This document shows, in pieces, positions 53,572-63,104 of a DNA stretch of 64,000 bases. The DNA comes from Oribacterium sp. oral taxon 078 str. F0262 (lineage in GTDB: Bacteria; Bacillota; Clostridia; Lachnospirales; Lachnospiraceae). The notes under the pieces are model-generated. The model searched no databases and was not told where the DNA came from. It worked only from the letters and a program-made list of their open reading frames with translations. Every line of letters begins with the position of its first letter. The stretch's first letter is position 1. Position numbers and translations under genes: made by a program. The DNA is taken from contig NZ_GG729937.1 in assembly GCF_000160135.1 (NCBI RefSeq), positions 1,121 to 65,120 on the forward strand. The letters are read 5' to 3'.

Positions 53572-54600
53572 TCATCCCTTCTCGAGCTCCCCGCAGATAA
53601 AGGCTCCGCCCGGGGTCATATCCTTCTTCTCCCAGCCGCTCTTTTTCCCGGAGGAGGGGAGAATCATACTGTGTGCTTCCGGCTTATTCGAGAGAGACCA
53701 AAAGCACCAGCTGATATTGTTTTTCTTCAAAATGTCCAGAAACTGGGAGGCCTCACGGAAGGAGAGCCTGCTGTCCTGACTGCTCGAGATATGCTTATCA
53801 TCCAGGGAGCCGTAGGAGATCCCCCACTCACTCACAAAGATCGGGAGCCCGCTCCGGATCAGCTTTTCCAGGTAGACGGACTTATAGTCCTTGTCCTTGG
53901 AGCAGTCCGAATAGAAATGCATGCTGTACATGAGATTCGGAAAATTCAGCGGTGCCTGGAGAGGGCCGTCCAGGTTGGCGCAGTACTCCGGCGTGCCGAC
54001 GAGGATCAGCGCATCCGGGGAATTCTTCCGGATGATCGGGATGATCTCTTCCGCGTAGCTTCGGATATCCTCCCAGCTCGTCGCACCGTTTGGCTCATTG
54101 CAGATCTCATAGATCAGGCCCGGCTGATCCCGATAGCGCTCCGAAAGCTTTGAAAAGAAGTCCTTCGCAAGCTCCTTGTACTTAAGAGGTGTCTCCTCCC
54201 TTAAGACATGCCAGTCCGCAATCACGTAGAGTCCCTCGGAGAGCGCATTGTCGACGGCACTGTAGAGCCGCTCTGTATTGGTCTTCGGATCGACGCTGTA
54301 GCTTCCCGCCTGCTCCGTATACATCGCCGCGCGGAAGACATTGATGCCGTAGCCCTTCATGCTCTGCATCGCCTCCCTCGTGGTAAACTCCGGATACCAG
54401 TTCAGGCCGTGACTGCTCACGCCCCGAAGCTGGAACTTTTCCCCGCGCCCGTCACACAACGTTCCATCCTTTACCGAGAGCTTCCCGTGCTCTGCGACAT
54501 AATTTCGGTTCTCCATGGCGCTCCCCCGGAGAAAGGAGAGAGAGAGAACGCCAAGTCCCACCGCCGCAGCCGCTGCAAAAAACTTCATCCCTTTCAACAC
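53572..54600 (-). CDS. GH5-family endoglucanase of the cellulose cluster
   Basis: 342 residues. An N-terminal hydrophobic signal/anchor is followed by a GH5 barrel: LRGVSSHGLNWYPE, acid/base Glu in YEICNEPNGA, and nucleophile Glu in IFVSEWGISYG. Cellulose operons usually carry one such glucanase to edit the nascent chain (BcsZ in Proteobacteria, CcsZ in clostridia). A GTG at 54600 was taken as start because GGAGGAGGG lies five bases upstream; the ATG at 54588 has no such spacing. It follows the synthase gene by 30 bases. Confidence 0.92.
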   Translation of the reverse strand: MLKGMKFFAAAAAVGLGVLSLSFLRGSAMENRNYVAEHGKLSVKDGTLCDGRGEKFQLRGVSSHGLNWYPEFTTREAMQSMKGYGINVFRAAMYTEQAGSYSVDPKTNTERLYSAVDNALSEGLYVIADWHVLREETPLKYKELAKDFFSKLSERYRDQPGLIYEICNEPNGATSWEDIRSYAEEIIPIIRKNSPDALILVGTPEYCANLDGPLQAPLNFPNLMYSMHFYSDCSKDKDYKSVYLEKLIRSGLPIFVSEWGISYGSLDDKHISSSQDSRLSFREASQFLDILKKNNISWCFWSLSNKPEAHSMILPSSGKKSGWEKKDMTPGGAFICGELEKG

Positions 54601-54630
54601 TGTTCCCTCCTCCGCCTCTTTCCCGCTGTC

Positions 54631-56901
54631 CTATTTCTGCTTTTTCTCCCATTCCCTGAGCTTCTCCAGGAAGCTTTGGTTTTTCAGGAGCGCCTTCGAA
54701 TTGGTGATTTTATAGATGCCGTTCCGGAGTCCGGAACGTTGACAGTTTACTTCATAGCCCGTGCCTTTGTAAAGCACCAGTCTCTTCGGAAGCCTCGCAC
54801 CCTTCAAGGGGCTCAGCCTGAGATAGCGGTAATTGAAGTCCTCCAGCATCAGCTCCGTTCCGTCTTCAAGCCTGCATTTCACCCTCACGCGAAAGCGCGG
54901 AAGCCGCCTCCTCTGCTCCTCTCTCTCCCTCGTTGAGTTGTCCATGATCTTTAAGACATCGTCGAAGTAGCTCGTATCCTCGCTGAGCTTCTGCGGCAGC
55001 GGATTATCCCTGTCGTAGACGATCTGCATGTACTGCCTCTTCGTCTCCCAGTCCATTTCCCCGGAGAGCTTCACCCGGTAGACCCAGCGCTTCTCCTTCT
55101 TTTCGCGGTTGACGGAGATCAGCTCCCCGGAGAGAAGCGCAGTATAGTCTCTGTCCTTGATCCGGAAGCAAAGCTCCTTCTCCCCCTCCGTATCGAGCTC
55201 CAGCGCGCGGCTGCTCCAGAAGGCAAATCCCCCCTCGGAGATATCCTGAATCCGCCCTTCGAGCGGCTTTTCCCCCGCGAGGATCTCCAGCGGGATGTCC
55301 GCGCGGAAGCGCTCCGATCCCCGTTCATTGATCCGCCCCTTCATGAAGAAGATCGCCATGAGGAGGCTGAAGGAGTTCACGGCGATCCACGCCGTCATGA
55401 TGATGAGGCCAAAGGCCCTGTGCAGGATCAGCGCCCGCATCGCAAAGAGCAGAGAGAGCAGGGAGATCCCGAGCAGGCAGATATGCGGAATCGCAAGGTA
55501 AAATTCATTTTGCTCGTTCAGATCCCTGGACTTCGCCGTGACGCTGAACTTCTTTTCATTGATGTGCAGCTCCTCCGCCCAGATCGGGATCAGCAGATAA
55601 GGGAACATGATCGTGTCGATCGTATTGCTCCAGCGGGCATCCCGGATCTCGCTGGACACATGCCGAAGGAGGAAGGAGTAGAGGATGTAGTAGGGCAGCC
55701 AGATGAAGAGAAGCTGCCGGAGATTCAGGACGACGAGCGGAATCCCGAGGAGCAGGAAAAAGACCGGGGACAGGATATAGATGAGTCTCCTGGAGAAGCT
55801 CTCCCAGTAGATGCGGCAGGAATAGTAGGAGAGCTTGAGCTGCGGGCTGAATTCCTTATTTGTGAGAAGGTGCACCTTCCGAAGGGAGTAAATGCAGCCC
55901 CTGCCCCAGCGGACGCGCTGCTTGATCAGGCTGGAGATGGTGATCGGCGCAAGGCCCTGTGCGACGACCTTCCGGACCGCGTAGCAGCGGTAGCCCCTGG
56001 CCTCGATCCGAAGCCCCGTCTCAAAGTCCTCCGTGATCGTCCCCGTCGCGATCCCCCCGACCTCCTCCAGGGCCTTCCGGGAGATCACGGTATTGGAGCC
56101 CGCGTAGAGGACGGAATTCGTGCTGTTCTTCCCGATATTCACCTGGCGGAAGAAATAGTCCTGCTCATTCGGGACCCTCTTCTCCGCGTAGAGATTGTAC
56201 TGGAAGAGATCGGGATTATAGAAGGCCTGCGGCGTCTGGATAAAGCCGACCTCCTCCTTCTCATCGATCTCCTCCGGGCTCTTCTCAAGCCAGTTTCCCT
56301 CCTCATCCCTCTTCATCCTGGGAAGGAAGAAGTAGGGGATCGTCTCCATCAGGAAATTGCTCTTTGGGATCATATCCGCATCGAAGGTCGCGATCAGAGG
56401 GGAGTGAGACTTGGAGAGCGCGTTATTGATATTCCCCGCCTTTGCGAACTTATTGTTCTTCAGCCCGAAATACCCCACTCCAAGCTTCTTCGCGAGCTCC
56501 TCCACCTCCGGGCGCGCCGTGTCGTCGCAGAGGTAGACATGGACCTTCGAGGGATCCGGGTAGTGGAGCATCGTACAGGCATTCGCCGTCTTAAAGAGAA
56601 GCTCCGTATCCTCATTGTGCGTGGAGATAAAGACATCGACATCCGGGTACCAGTCCTCCGGGATCTCCGGCATCTCCGGCTCCCAGACATCCCTCTGCGC
56701 AAGATAATGCGTCATGGCCTCATAGGAGGAGAAGATCTCCGCGATCAGGAGCAAAAGCCCCCCGAAAAAGGCGAGCCAGCCCTCCTTCCCGGGAAGGGGC
56801 AGCGTGAAGAAGATCCTCCAGATGCTGTAGCAAAGCATCACAATACCCACGAAGATCCCAAGGCCAAGCGATTTCGTCCCGTCTCTTTTTTTCTCAGACA
56901 T
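54631..56901 (-). CDS. bcsA: Cellulose synthase-like glycosyltransferase with PilZ domain
   Basis: 756 residues. N-terminal membrane helices, then a GT2 domain with CDDTARPE near 125, TFDADM near 174, the TED motif in GTITEDFETGLR near 289 and QRVRWGRG near 329, then five or so helices and a C-terminal PilZ domain from about 525 (RGSER and DISEGG, the RxxxR and DxSxxG c-di-GMP motifs). It polymerises UDP-glucose to beta-1,4-glucan and should be switched on by c-di-GMP. No separate BcsB homologue is seen. The ATG directly follows the CotH stop codon. Confidence 0.93.
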   Translation of the reverse strand: MSEKKRDGTKSLGLGIFVGIVMLCYSIWRIFFTLPLPGKEGWLAFFGGLLLLIAEIFSSYEAMTHYLAQRDVWEPEMPEIPEDWYPDVDVFISTHNEDTELLFKTANACTMLHYPDPSKVHVYLCDDTARPEVEELAKKLGVGYFGLKNNKFAKAGNINNALSKSHSPLIATFDADMIPKSNFLMETIPYFFLPRMKRDEEGNWLEKSPEEIDEKEEVGFIQTPQAFYNPDLFQYNLYAEKRVPNEQDYFFRQVNIGKNSTNSVLYAGSNTVISRKALEEVGGIATGTITEDFETGLRIEARGYRCYAVRKVVAQGLAPITISSLIKQRVRWGRGCIYSLRKVHLLTNKEFSPQLKLSYYSCRIYWESFSRRLIYILSPVFFLLLGIPLVVLNLRQLLFIWLPYYILYSFLLRHVSSEIRDARWSNTIDTIMFPYLLIPIWAEELHINEKKFSVTAKSRDLNEQNEFYLAIPHICLLGISLLSLLFAMRALILHRAFGLIIMTAWIAVNSFSLLMAIFFMKGRINERGSERFRADIPLEILAGEKPLEGRIQDISEGGFAFWSSRALELDTEGEKELCFRIKDRDYTALLSGELISVNREKKEKRWVYRVKLSGEMDWETKRQYMQIVYDRDNPLPQKLSEDTSYFDDVLKIMDNSTREREEQRRRLPRFRVRVKCRLEDGTELMLEDFNYRYLRLSPLKGARLPKRLVLYKGTGYEVNCQRSGLRNGIYKITNSKALLKNQSFLEKLREWEKKQK

Positions 56902-58509
56902 CTATTTCACCCTCTTGCCGATCACATAGATCGACGCGACAAAGCAGAGCACGAAGGCCAGCGCGAGCGCAGAATAGGTCCTCCTCTCCCTCTCCTCCAT
57001 GGTCTCCGTCACGAAGCCGGAGAGGTAGTCGTCCATATACTGATCGAGCCAGAGCCCGTGTCCCCGGACCATATCCTTTAAGCGCACAAGCTCCTCCGCA
57101 TAGGTCTCCCGGTTCCGGTCAATGATATAGCCGTGCCCCTCCTCTGCGGGCGCGAGCATATGCTTTTCCTTGTAGACCTCCCTCCAGCGGCTCCGATCTC
57201 TCTTCGAGGCATTGCCCAGATAGGCCACCGTGCTGTCGATGAAGGAGAGGACATTCTGCTCGGAGAAAATCCCCTTCCGAAGCTCCCGGTAGCGGCGCAC
57301 GACCCGCTCATCGAAGGCGGGATCCCGGACGAGCCGCTCAAACCAGGGCCGCTCCGGCATGACCATATATTCCGCGCCTCCCGCCGCAAACTTATAGTTG
57401 TCCCAGCAGTTGTCGTAGTCCCAGAGGGGCCCCATGCTGAGCTTCCGGGAGGGATCCTGATAATAATAGGTGGAGTTATTCCCCGAATCATAATTCATGA
57501 AAAACTCATTGATCACGAAGTAATCCACGAAGGAGTCCACGTCGATGTACTGGGGATACTTCCGAAAGATCCTCCAGTCATCGCTGTAGAGCGTCTTCTC
57601 CACCGTCGAGAGCTCATCCTGAATCCGTTGAATCGCCTTCTCCGTGAGCAGGGATTCCTTCGGATATTTGAAGGTGAACCAGCCGTAGCAAAGCTGCGTA
57701 TCCGAGGCCCAGGTGGAGAGCGTCGTCTTCGTCCGGTCCGCCCGGTCGCGGACGAGGATGAAGCTCGGGTGCTTCTCCCTGGGATCAAAGTCCTGGATAT
57801 CCACATGCCCCTTCCCCTGCTTCACCGGCTCCGTCAGGAGATAGATTCCGCGGTAGTTATACTGCTCCCCATCCTTTATGAAGAGCTCGCAGAAGCGGCA
57901 CTCCGGCGTATAGGGCATGAGCTGCCCGCCCAGATTGTAGGCGATATAATTTCTGATCTGACTCGCATCAAGGATAGAATTCGAGAGCACCCAGTCCTCG
58001 TCCTTATCCATGCCGAGAAGGGGATATTCAAGCTCCTTCCCCTCCTCATCCAGGAGCTTCAGACCGTACTGCTGCTTCTGAAAGGAGCGGGAGCTCGCCC
58101 CGCGGAGCTTGATCTTCCCGTGGTTCACAAAGGACGGCTGATCGGTGATATGATTCTGATCGTTCGCGTTTTGGATCAGACTGAAGTTCACGCTGATCCA
58201 GGGATCCGTGACCGCGGGGTCCCGGTACTCCCGGATCTGGCCGTCCCCCACCATCTTAAAGATATCCGGCGGAGTCTGTCCGTTCATGTCCAAAACGACG
58301 AGCGGAAGATGCGAGACGAAGCTCTCCGGGTCGACGCTCCCGTCTCCCGGCATGCTGTCCGGCCCGATCCCGGAATCCGCCCCCGCATCCTCCTCATGCT
58401 GATAGGGGCGGAACTTCGTGGAAAGAAGGGCCTTCCCGTAGCGGAAAACCCGAACAAAAAGAAGCAGGACGAGAAAGACCGCCGCCGCGCTTATCATTGA
58501 TTTTTTCAT
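56902..58509 (-). CDS. CotH kinase-family membrane protein
   Basis: 535 residues with a membrane helix at each end (about 6-22 and 513-530) and a CotH domain between them: KIKLRGASSRSFQKQQYGLKL, YRGIYLLTEPVKQG, FVDYFVINEFFMNYDSG and GPLWDYDNCWDN, the metal-binding Asp region. CotH proteins are atypical kinases, known from spore-coat phosphorylation. Orthologues also sit beside VTC and DUF4956 genes, as here, with unknown substrates. The gene touches the cellulose synthase gene, so a role in polymer export, modification or anchoring is possible. Confidence 0.88.
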   Translation of the reverse strand: MKKSMISAAAVFLVLLLFVRVFRYGKALLSTKFRPYQHEEDAGADSGIGPDSMPGDGSVDPESFVSHLPLVVLDMNGQTPPDIFKMVGDGQIREYRDPAVTDPWISVNFSLIQNANDQNHITDQPSFVNHGKIKLRGASSRSFQKQQYGLKLLDEEGKELEYPLLGMDKDEDWVLSNSILDASQIRNYIAYNLGGQLMPYTPECRFCELFIKDGEQYNYRGIYLLTEPVKQGKGHVDIQDFDPREKHPSFILVRDRADRTKTTLSTWASDTQLCYGWFTFKYPKESLLTEKAIQRIQDELSTVEKTLYSDDWRIFRKYPQYIDVDSFVDYFVINEFFMNYDSGNNSTYYYQDPSRKLSMGPLWDYDNCWDNYKFAAGGAEYMVMPERPWFERLVRDPAFDERVVRRYRELRKGIFSEQNVLSFIDSTVAYLGNASKRDRSRWREVYKEKHMLAPAEEGHGYIIDRNRETYAEELVRLKDMVRGHGLWLDQYMDDYLSGFVTETMEERERRTYSALALAFVLCFVASIYVIGKRVK

Positions 58510-58646
58510 TCCTGTCTGGACTCCTCCCGAAACGATTCCTCTCCGGATTCTTCCGGAGAGCTCCCCTTTCCCACTCTTAAGACAGTTTCTTTCCCTTGCC
58601 GCCGCCCGTCTCAGAAGGCCGCAAAATGCTGTTTTTCAGCGCTTCT

Positions 58647-59330
58647 CTAGCGGCTGATCTCGTCATTCTGGCAGACCAGGTTGACGGATTCCACGCCCTT
58701 TATCGCAAAGAGGAGAGCATTGATCTCTATCCCCTCGTTCTTTTTCAGGGAGAGATCCAGATTCTTCTTCGAGACCTCATAGATCAGCTCCGTCCTCTCC
58801 CTGTCGGAATTATCGACGCGGAACAGCGCCTTGTGGGAGAAATATTCATTCACCGTCTGCTGAATCTCCTTCGCATCCCTCTTCCCCCGGATCACGAGGA
58901 GATAGCGGTCATTATTCCGGACATTCCCAAGGAGCAGCATCGCAAAAAAGATCACCCCCGTTCCGATCCCGACGACCGCATAGTCCTGGATGCCGCAGCA
59001 GATCCCGGCCGCGATGCACCAAAAAATATAGGCGGTGTCCCTGGAATCCTTGATCGCCGTCCGGAAACGGACGATGGAAAGCGCACCCACCATACCCAGG
59101 GAAAGCGCGATATTATTTCCGATCACGCTCATGACGAGGGTCGTGACCAGGGTCAGCATCACAAGGGATACATTGAACTTCGCGCTGTATACCGTCCCGG
59201 AATGGGAGAACTGATAGGACACAAAAATAATTCCCGCGATCACGGCCGCCGCGAGAAAGCTCATTATAATATCTCCGGTTGACAGACTCCCGCTCTGTGT
59301 TGACAGATACTGATACAAATTCTCTTTCAT
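58647..59330 (-). CDS. DUF4956 membrane protein
   Basis: 227 residues. Four membrane helices (about 22-125) with the conserved GMVGALSIVRFRTAIKDSRDTAYIFW block of DUF4956, followed by a soluble ferredoxin-like C-terminal domain. The function is unknown, but the family is a constant neighbour of VTC-type polyphosphate polymerases and CotH proteins. AAGGGGAG precedes the ATG at 59330. It is separated from the VTC gene by about 300 bases. Confidence 0.88.
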   Translation of the reverse strand: MKENLYQYLSTQSGSLSTGDIIMSFLAAAVIAGIIFVSYQFSHSGTVYSAKFNVSLVMLTLVTTLVMSVIGNNIALSLGMVGALSIVRFRTAIKDSRDTAYIFWCIAAGICCGIQDYAVVGIGTGVIFFAMLLLGNVRNNDRYLLVIRGKRDAKEIQQTVNEYFSHKALFRVDNSDRERTELIYEVSKKNLDLSLKKNEGIEINALLFAIKGVESVNLVCQNDEISR

Positions 59331-59504
59331 TGATACTCCCCTTCCCAATCAAAAAATCAAGATCCACACCGCATTTTTCGCACCGCTGTGCTATTTATAA
59401 TGAACCGCTCTCACCCCGGCCGCCAAAGCCGGCGCTGCTCTGCCTAAGCAATGGAAACACAGCACAGGCAAGGCGTTCTTCCATCTCCGCCGGTCCTCTC
59501 TTTG
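59331..59504. other. First part of the gap between the VTC and DUF4956 genes
   Basis: With the tandem repeat that follows at 59505, this makes a gap of 296 bases inside an otherwise compact operon. TATAAA-like sequence near 59393-59399 (minus strand) could be a -10 box, but no -35 is convincing. Confidence 0.3.
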
Positions 59505-59650
59505 TCAGGCATCAGCCAGACGATAAACCGAACGCCCTTCGGAGCTGTCCCCGCTGTCCTGCTCCCATCAGACATCATACGGACGATCGGATAGTGAGCC
59601 GCACATCTCGGAGCCGTTCCCTCTCGTCAGGCGTCATCCAGACCATAGCG
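59505..59650. repeat. Imperfect tandem repeat covering the 3' end of the VTC gene
   Basis: Three related units start at 59505 (TCAGGCATCAGCCAGAC), 59568 (TCAGACATCATACGGAC) and 59627 (TCAGGCGTCATCCAGAC), spaced 63 and 59 bases. The third is the 3' end of the VTC coding sequence with its stop codon; the others are decayed copies in the gap downstream of it. CGGAGC-GT-CCC is shared between the first two units. Confidence 0.6.
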
Positions 59651-60343
59651 CCGCCCCGCCACATATTTGCTGAAGGACTCCTCCGTCATATCCTGCAGCT
59701 GCAGAGCATCCTTTACATAGCTTAGCAGGAAGTGATTGTACTTCACCTCCAGCACAAGCTGCGTCTCTGTATCCGCGGGATAGCAGAGGGAGGGGAGCGG
59801 AGAGAAGAGATCGAAATTCCCCTCCGAGGTCTCGATATGACTGTCAAAGGTGATGCGGATGCTGTTGACCGGCACGGCAAAGGCTCTCCTTTGATAATTG
59901 ATGATGCAGCGGGGGCGGTAGAGCTCCTTCGTCATAATATAATAGAGCTCCATCGCAAGATCCTGTCCTGCCCCGAAATCCTCCTCGCAGAGGAAGCGGT
60001 AATCTCCGCCCGCCATCCGGATGGCCTGCTCTCTCGAAATAGAGAGAGAGACCTTGTGCTGATTTTCCCCTTGCTTTTGCTTTAGCTCAAGCTTAGCCTT
60101 CTGGTCCTCGGGACTGTAGATCCGGATCCGGATCTTTTTTCTGTCCCGGATTCCGTCCAGCTTGTCGAAGTAATCGTCGTCAAAATAAGAGTCAAAATAG
60201 AGGGAACGCACCAGATAGGGCTTATAGCCCTGGAACTCATCCCCGGGGAGAATCTTCCGAAGCTTCCCGTAGAGCGATTCCGCCACGCCCCGCTTCAGTA
60301 CGAATTTCCGCTCTACTCTGCTGACCTCCGCCGCTATATCCAA
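59627..60343 (-). CDS. VTC-domain polyphosphate polymerase-like protein
   Basis: 238 residues. VTC fold residues: SRVERKFVL, RSLYFDSYFDDDYFDKLDG, KIRIRIYSPEDQKAKLELKQK, RCIINYQRRAF, IRITFDSHI and LVLEVKYNHFLLSYV, forming the basic tunnel that binds ATP and polyphosphate in the yeast Vtc4 domain. No SPX domain. The start is probably TTG at 60343, nine residues before SRVERKF, because AGGAGGAAG lies just upstream; no ATG exists near the domain start. It sits between the DHHW and DUF4956 genes. Confidence 0.87.
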   Translation of the reverse strand: MDIAAEVSRVERKFVLKRGVAESLYGKLRKILPGDEFQGYKPYLVRSLYFDSYFDDDYFDKLDGIRDRKKIRIRIYSPEDQKAKLELKQKQGENQHKVSLSISREQAIRMAGGDYRFLCEEDFGAGQDLAMELYYIMTKELYRPRCIINYQRRAFAVPVNSIRITFDSHIETSEGNFDLFSPLPSLCYPADTETQLVLEVKYNHFLLSYVKDALQLQDMTEESFSKYVAGRRYGLDDA

Positions 60344-60362
60344 GCCTTCCTCCTCTCCTCTG

Positions 60363-61646
60363 CTACTGCGCGTTCTCCGCCGCGTTCTTGGGCGGAGCCG
60401 CTCCGGCCGCGTCCGTTTTCTTCTCCTCGATGCAGAAGGGAAGCCCCTCATTGCTGAAATTATCCATGGCGAGCGCCAGGATGACATAGTCGAAGTGCTT
60501 CTCCCCTAGAACCATCTTCTCGATCGTCCCCTGTCCCGTGGGGTTGAAGTGAATCGACCAGGCGAGCTCGATCCTGCTGCACATCGGGGAGAGGAAGGTG
60601 GCGACGGGAGAGGAGTAGGAATCCCGGATAAAGGCGATCGAAGGCCCCCCGGGGTTCAGCTCATTCTCGATCCGGTCGAAGCGGACGATTCCCTGCAAAT
60701 ATCCGTTGTTCATCTCCCGCTCATAGGGATCCTTATAGTCCAGGTACTTCCGCTCGATCAGGGTGTGGGCCATATCGCCCTCCTTCTGCCCCTCCTTACC
60801 GCCGCGGTAGCGGTAATAATACTTGAACTTTGTGTCGAATTTCGGATAGATAAAGGTATAGTCATCCAGCGGGCCCGCATAGATCTCCCCGGTATCTCTC
60901 CCCTGAGATCCCATATAGATATTTTCATAGGTCTCCGTCCGGTAGTTTCGGATATCCCGGTAGAAGCCGTCCGGATCGAGCCCTGCGTTAAAATGCTGAT
61001 TCAGATGCTCTATGAGCTTCCCCGTCGCAAAGAAGGCGGTGGGAACCGTCCAGTGATGGTCCGTCCGATAGAAGATATCGTCCATCCCCATCCCGGCGTC
61101 CTTCAGGATCTCCCGAAAATCCATATAGTCGACATCGTACCTCCGGAAGTAGCGGAGCACGTCGTCCCCGAAGCGGTTCAAGTCATTGTAGGGGATCCCA
61201 TAATAGCCGTCCGACCAGTCCTTATTGTACTTCGTCGGATACATGATGACCATGAACTTCGTATCCTTCTCCTTCAGCTTATCCTGCAGTCTCCTCACCC
61301 TCCCAGCAAGCTCCGCCGCGGAGACATCGGAATTGTTGTAGAAATTCCCGGAGTAGAGAAAGCCCTTTTTGTCCCGCACGTACTTAAAGGAGTTCTCCTC
61401 GTTCTTCCCGAGGGCGCGGTAGATGCTCCCGTAGAGCTCGTTCCAGCGATGCCCCCCCGCGATATTTTTCGTGATAAGCCCGTCCACGGACTGCATGTAT
61501 TCCTTCAGCTCCGCCGCCTTCTTCGGCTTCTCCAGCTCTGCGATGCCTCCCCGTATCGCCCCCCGCTCCCAGAAGAAGTTGAGGATCGAAAACGGGAGGA
61601 GCAAGAGGAGAAAGAGAACAGCAAATATTTTCTGATAGCGCTTCAT
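60363..61646 (-). CDS. DHHW-family (AlgJ/AlgX-like) O-acylation protein, cellulose cluster
   Basis: 427 residues. One N-terminal membrane helix (about 7-25), then an SGNH-like domain with FYRTDHHWTVPTAFF near 195 and FIRDSYSSPVATFLSP, the Ser-containing block. It should complete transfer of the acyl group to the polymer outside the membrane with the MBOAT protein encoded 12 bases upstream. The C-terminus is a low-complexity Ala/Lys/Pro tail. A GGGGGAAGCGGAG stretch precedes the ATG. Confidence 0.88.
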   Translation of the reverse strand: MKRYQKIFAVLFLLLLLPFSILNFFWERGAIRGGIAELEKPKKAAELKEYMQSVDGLITKNIAGGHRWNELYGSIYRALGKNEENSFKYVRDKKGFLYSGNFYNNSDVSAAELAGRVRRLQDKLKEKDTKFMVIMYPTKYNKDWSDGYYGIPYNDLNRFGDDVLRYFRRYDVDYMDFREILKDAGMGMDDIFYRTDHHWTVPTAFFATGKLIEHLNQHFNAGLDPDGFYRDIRNYRTETYENIYMGSQGRDTGEIYAGPLDDYTFIYPKFDTKFKYYYRYRGGKEGQKEGDMAHTLIERKYLDYKDPYEREMNNGYLQGIVRFDRIENELNPGGPSIAFIRDSYSSPVATFLSPMCSRIELAWSIHFNPTGQGTIEKMVLGEKHFDYVILALAMDNFSNEGLPFCIEEKKTDAAGAAPPKNAAENAQ

Positions 61647-61658
61647 CTCCGCTTCCCC

Positions 61659-63104
61659 CTAGAAATTGAAATAGATAAACGGATTATAGCCTCCCTTGGC
61701 CAGCACCAGCAGGGAGAAAAACAAAAAGGCCGAGAGAGAGAGGACATAGAGTGCCGCGCCGCCGCGAAAGAGTATCTCATGTCCCGGCAGATCCTCCGTT
61801 TTCTCCAGGATATAATCCCGGATCGGAAAGGCGAGGAGGACGGCCCCGAGGAGCGGAAGCCCGTATTCCTTCAGGAGCATCGGCACATAGGGGCTGTAGA
61901 AGCGGTTTCCGCCAAGACCAAAGAGGTCGGAGAAGAAGAGCGACATCTGCTCCCCGCTCTCACAGCGAAAGATCACCATGGCGAAGATGCTTGCCACAAT
62001 GACGTAGACATGGCGAAGGGCCTCGTGCCCCTCCACCCTGTCGAGGCGGAACACGATCTCCAGCACGATCAGAAGGAAAAAGTAAAGTCCCCACCAGACA
62101 TAGGTCCAGGCAGCTCCGTGCCAAAGCCCCGTGAGCAGCCATACGATGAAGAGATTCCGGATCATTTTGTCCATCTTCTCCGTGCTCCCGCCCCCGAGCG
62201 GCTTATAGACATACTGGCTGAACCAGGTCGCAAGAGAGATATGCCATCTCGTCATGAACTCCCGCACAGAGCGGCTCACGAAGGGATAGCGGAAATTCTC
62301 CTGAAACTGAAAGCCGAACATCCTTCCGAGTCCGATCGCCATGTCGGAATAGGCGCTGAAATCGTAGTAGAGCTGGAACATATAGCAGACCGCCCCGAGC
62401 CAGGCGAGAAGCACCGGAACCGGTATCGTGCTGTCCCCTCCCTTTGTCAGGTTGAAGACGGTATCCGCGACCACCGCCAGATTATTCGCGATGAGAACCT
62501 TCTTGCAGAGCCCCTCCGCGAAGCGGCAGATGCCGCCCGCGATGCCGTCCCAGTCGGAGCGGCGGTTTCGGATCTGCTCCGCGATCGTGGAATAGCGGAC
62601 GATCGGTCCCGCGATGAGCTGCGGAAAGAAGGAGATATAGAGCGCGATATCCAAAAGATTCCTCTGCGCCTCCGTCTTCTCCTCGTAGACATCTATGACA
62701 TAGGAGAGCGCCTGAAAGGTGAAGAAGGAGATTCCGATCGGAAGCGAAATCCCCGGGTAGGGCAGAAAGGCCCGCTCCATGATGCCGTTCACGGTCTCCA
62801 CGATAAAGCCCAGATACTTAAAGACTCCCAAAAGGCCGAGATTGAAGACGCAGGAGGAGAAAAGGATAAGCTTCCGCACCCTCTCCTCCTTTGGAAAACG
62901 GAGAAGGAGCAGGCCGAAGATCCAGTTCATAAAGATGGACGCGAGCATGATAAGGACATAGATCGGTTCGCCCCAGGCATAGAAGATAAGGCTTGCCGCA
63001 AGAAGCCAGATATTCTGAAGTCTCCTGGAAAAGGAAAAAGCGTAATAGACGAGGAAGACGAGGGGCAGAAAATATAATAGAAAAACTATGCTCGAAAATA
63101 CCAT
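61659..63104 (-). CDS. MBOAT-family O-acyltransferase, cellulose cluster
   Basis: 481 residues, the standard length, unlike the MBOAT protein encoded at 2484-4271. About ten membrane helices; YYDFSAYSDMAIGLGRMFGF, EFMTRWHISLATWFSQYVY and the catalytic-His block LLTGLWHGAAW are intact. AlgI-type proteins move acyl groups across the membrane for polysaccharide O-acylation; DltB does the same with a carrier-protein-bound amino acid. Its start overlaps the diguanylate cyclase gene by 19 bases. Confidence 0.94.
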   Translation of the reverse strand: MVFSSIVFLLYFLPLVFLVYYAFSFSRRLQNIWLLAASLIFYAWGEPIYVLIMLASIFMNWIFGLLLLRFPKEERVRKLILFSSCVFNLGLLGVFKYLGFIVETVNGIMERAFLPYPGISLPIGISFFTFQALSYVIDVYEEKTEAQRNLLDIALYISFFPQLIAGPIVRYSTIAEQIRNRRSDWDGIAGGICRFAEGLCKKVLIANNLAVVADTVFNLTKGGDSTIPVPVLLAWLGAVCYMFQLYYDFSAYSDMAIGLGRMFGFQFQENFRYPFVSRSVREFMTRWHISLATWFSQYVYKPLGGGSTEKMDKMIRNLFIVWLLTGLWHGAAWTYVWWGLYFFLLIVLEIVFRLDRVEGHEALRHVYVIVASIFAMVIFRCESGEQMSLFFSDLFGLGGNRFYSPYVPMLLKEYGLPLLGAVLLAFPIRDYILEKTEDLPGHEILFRGGAALYVLSLSAFLFFSLLVLAKGGYNPFIYFNF

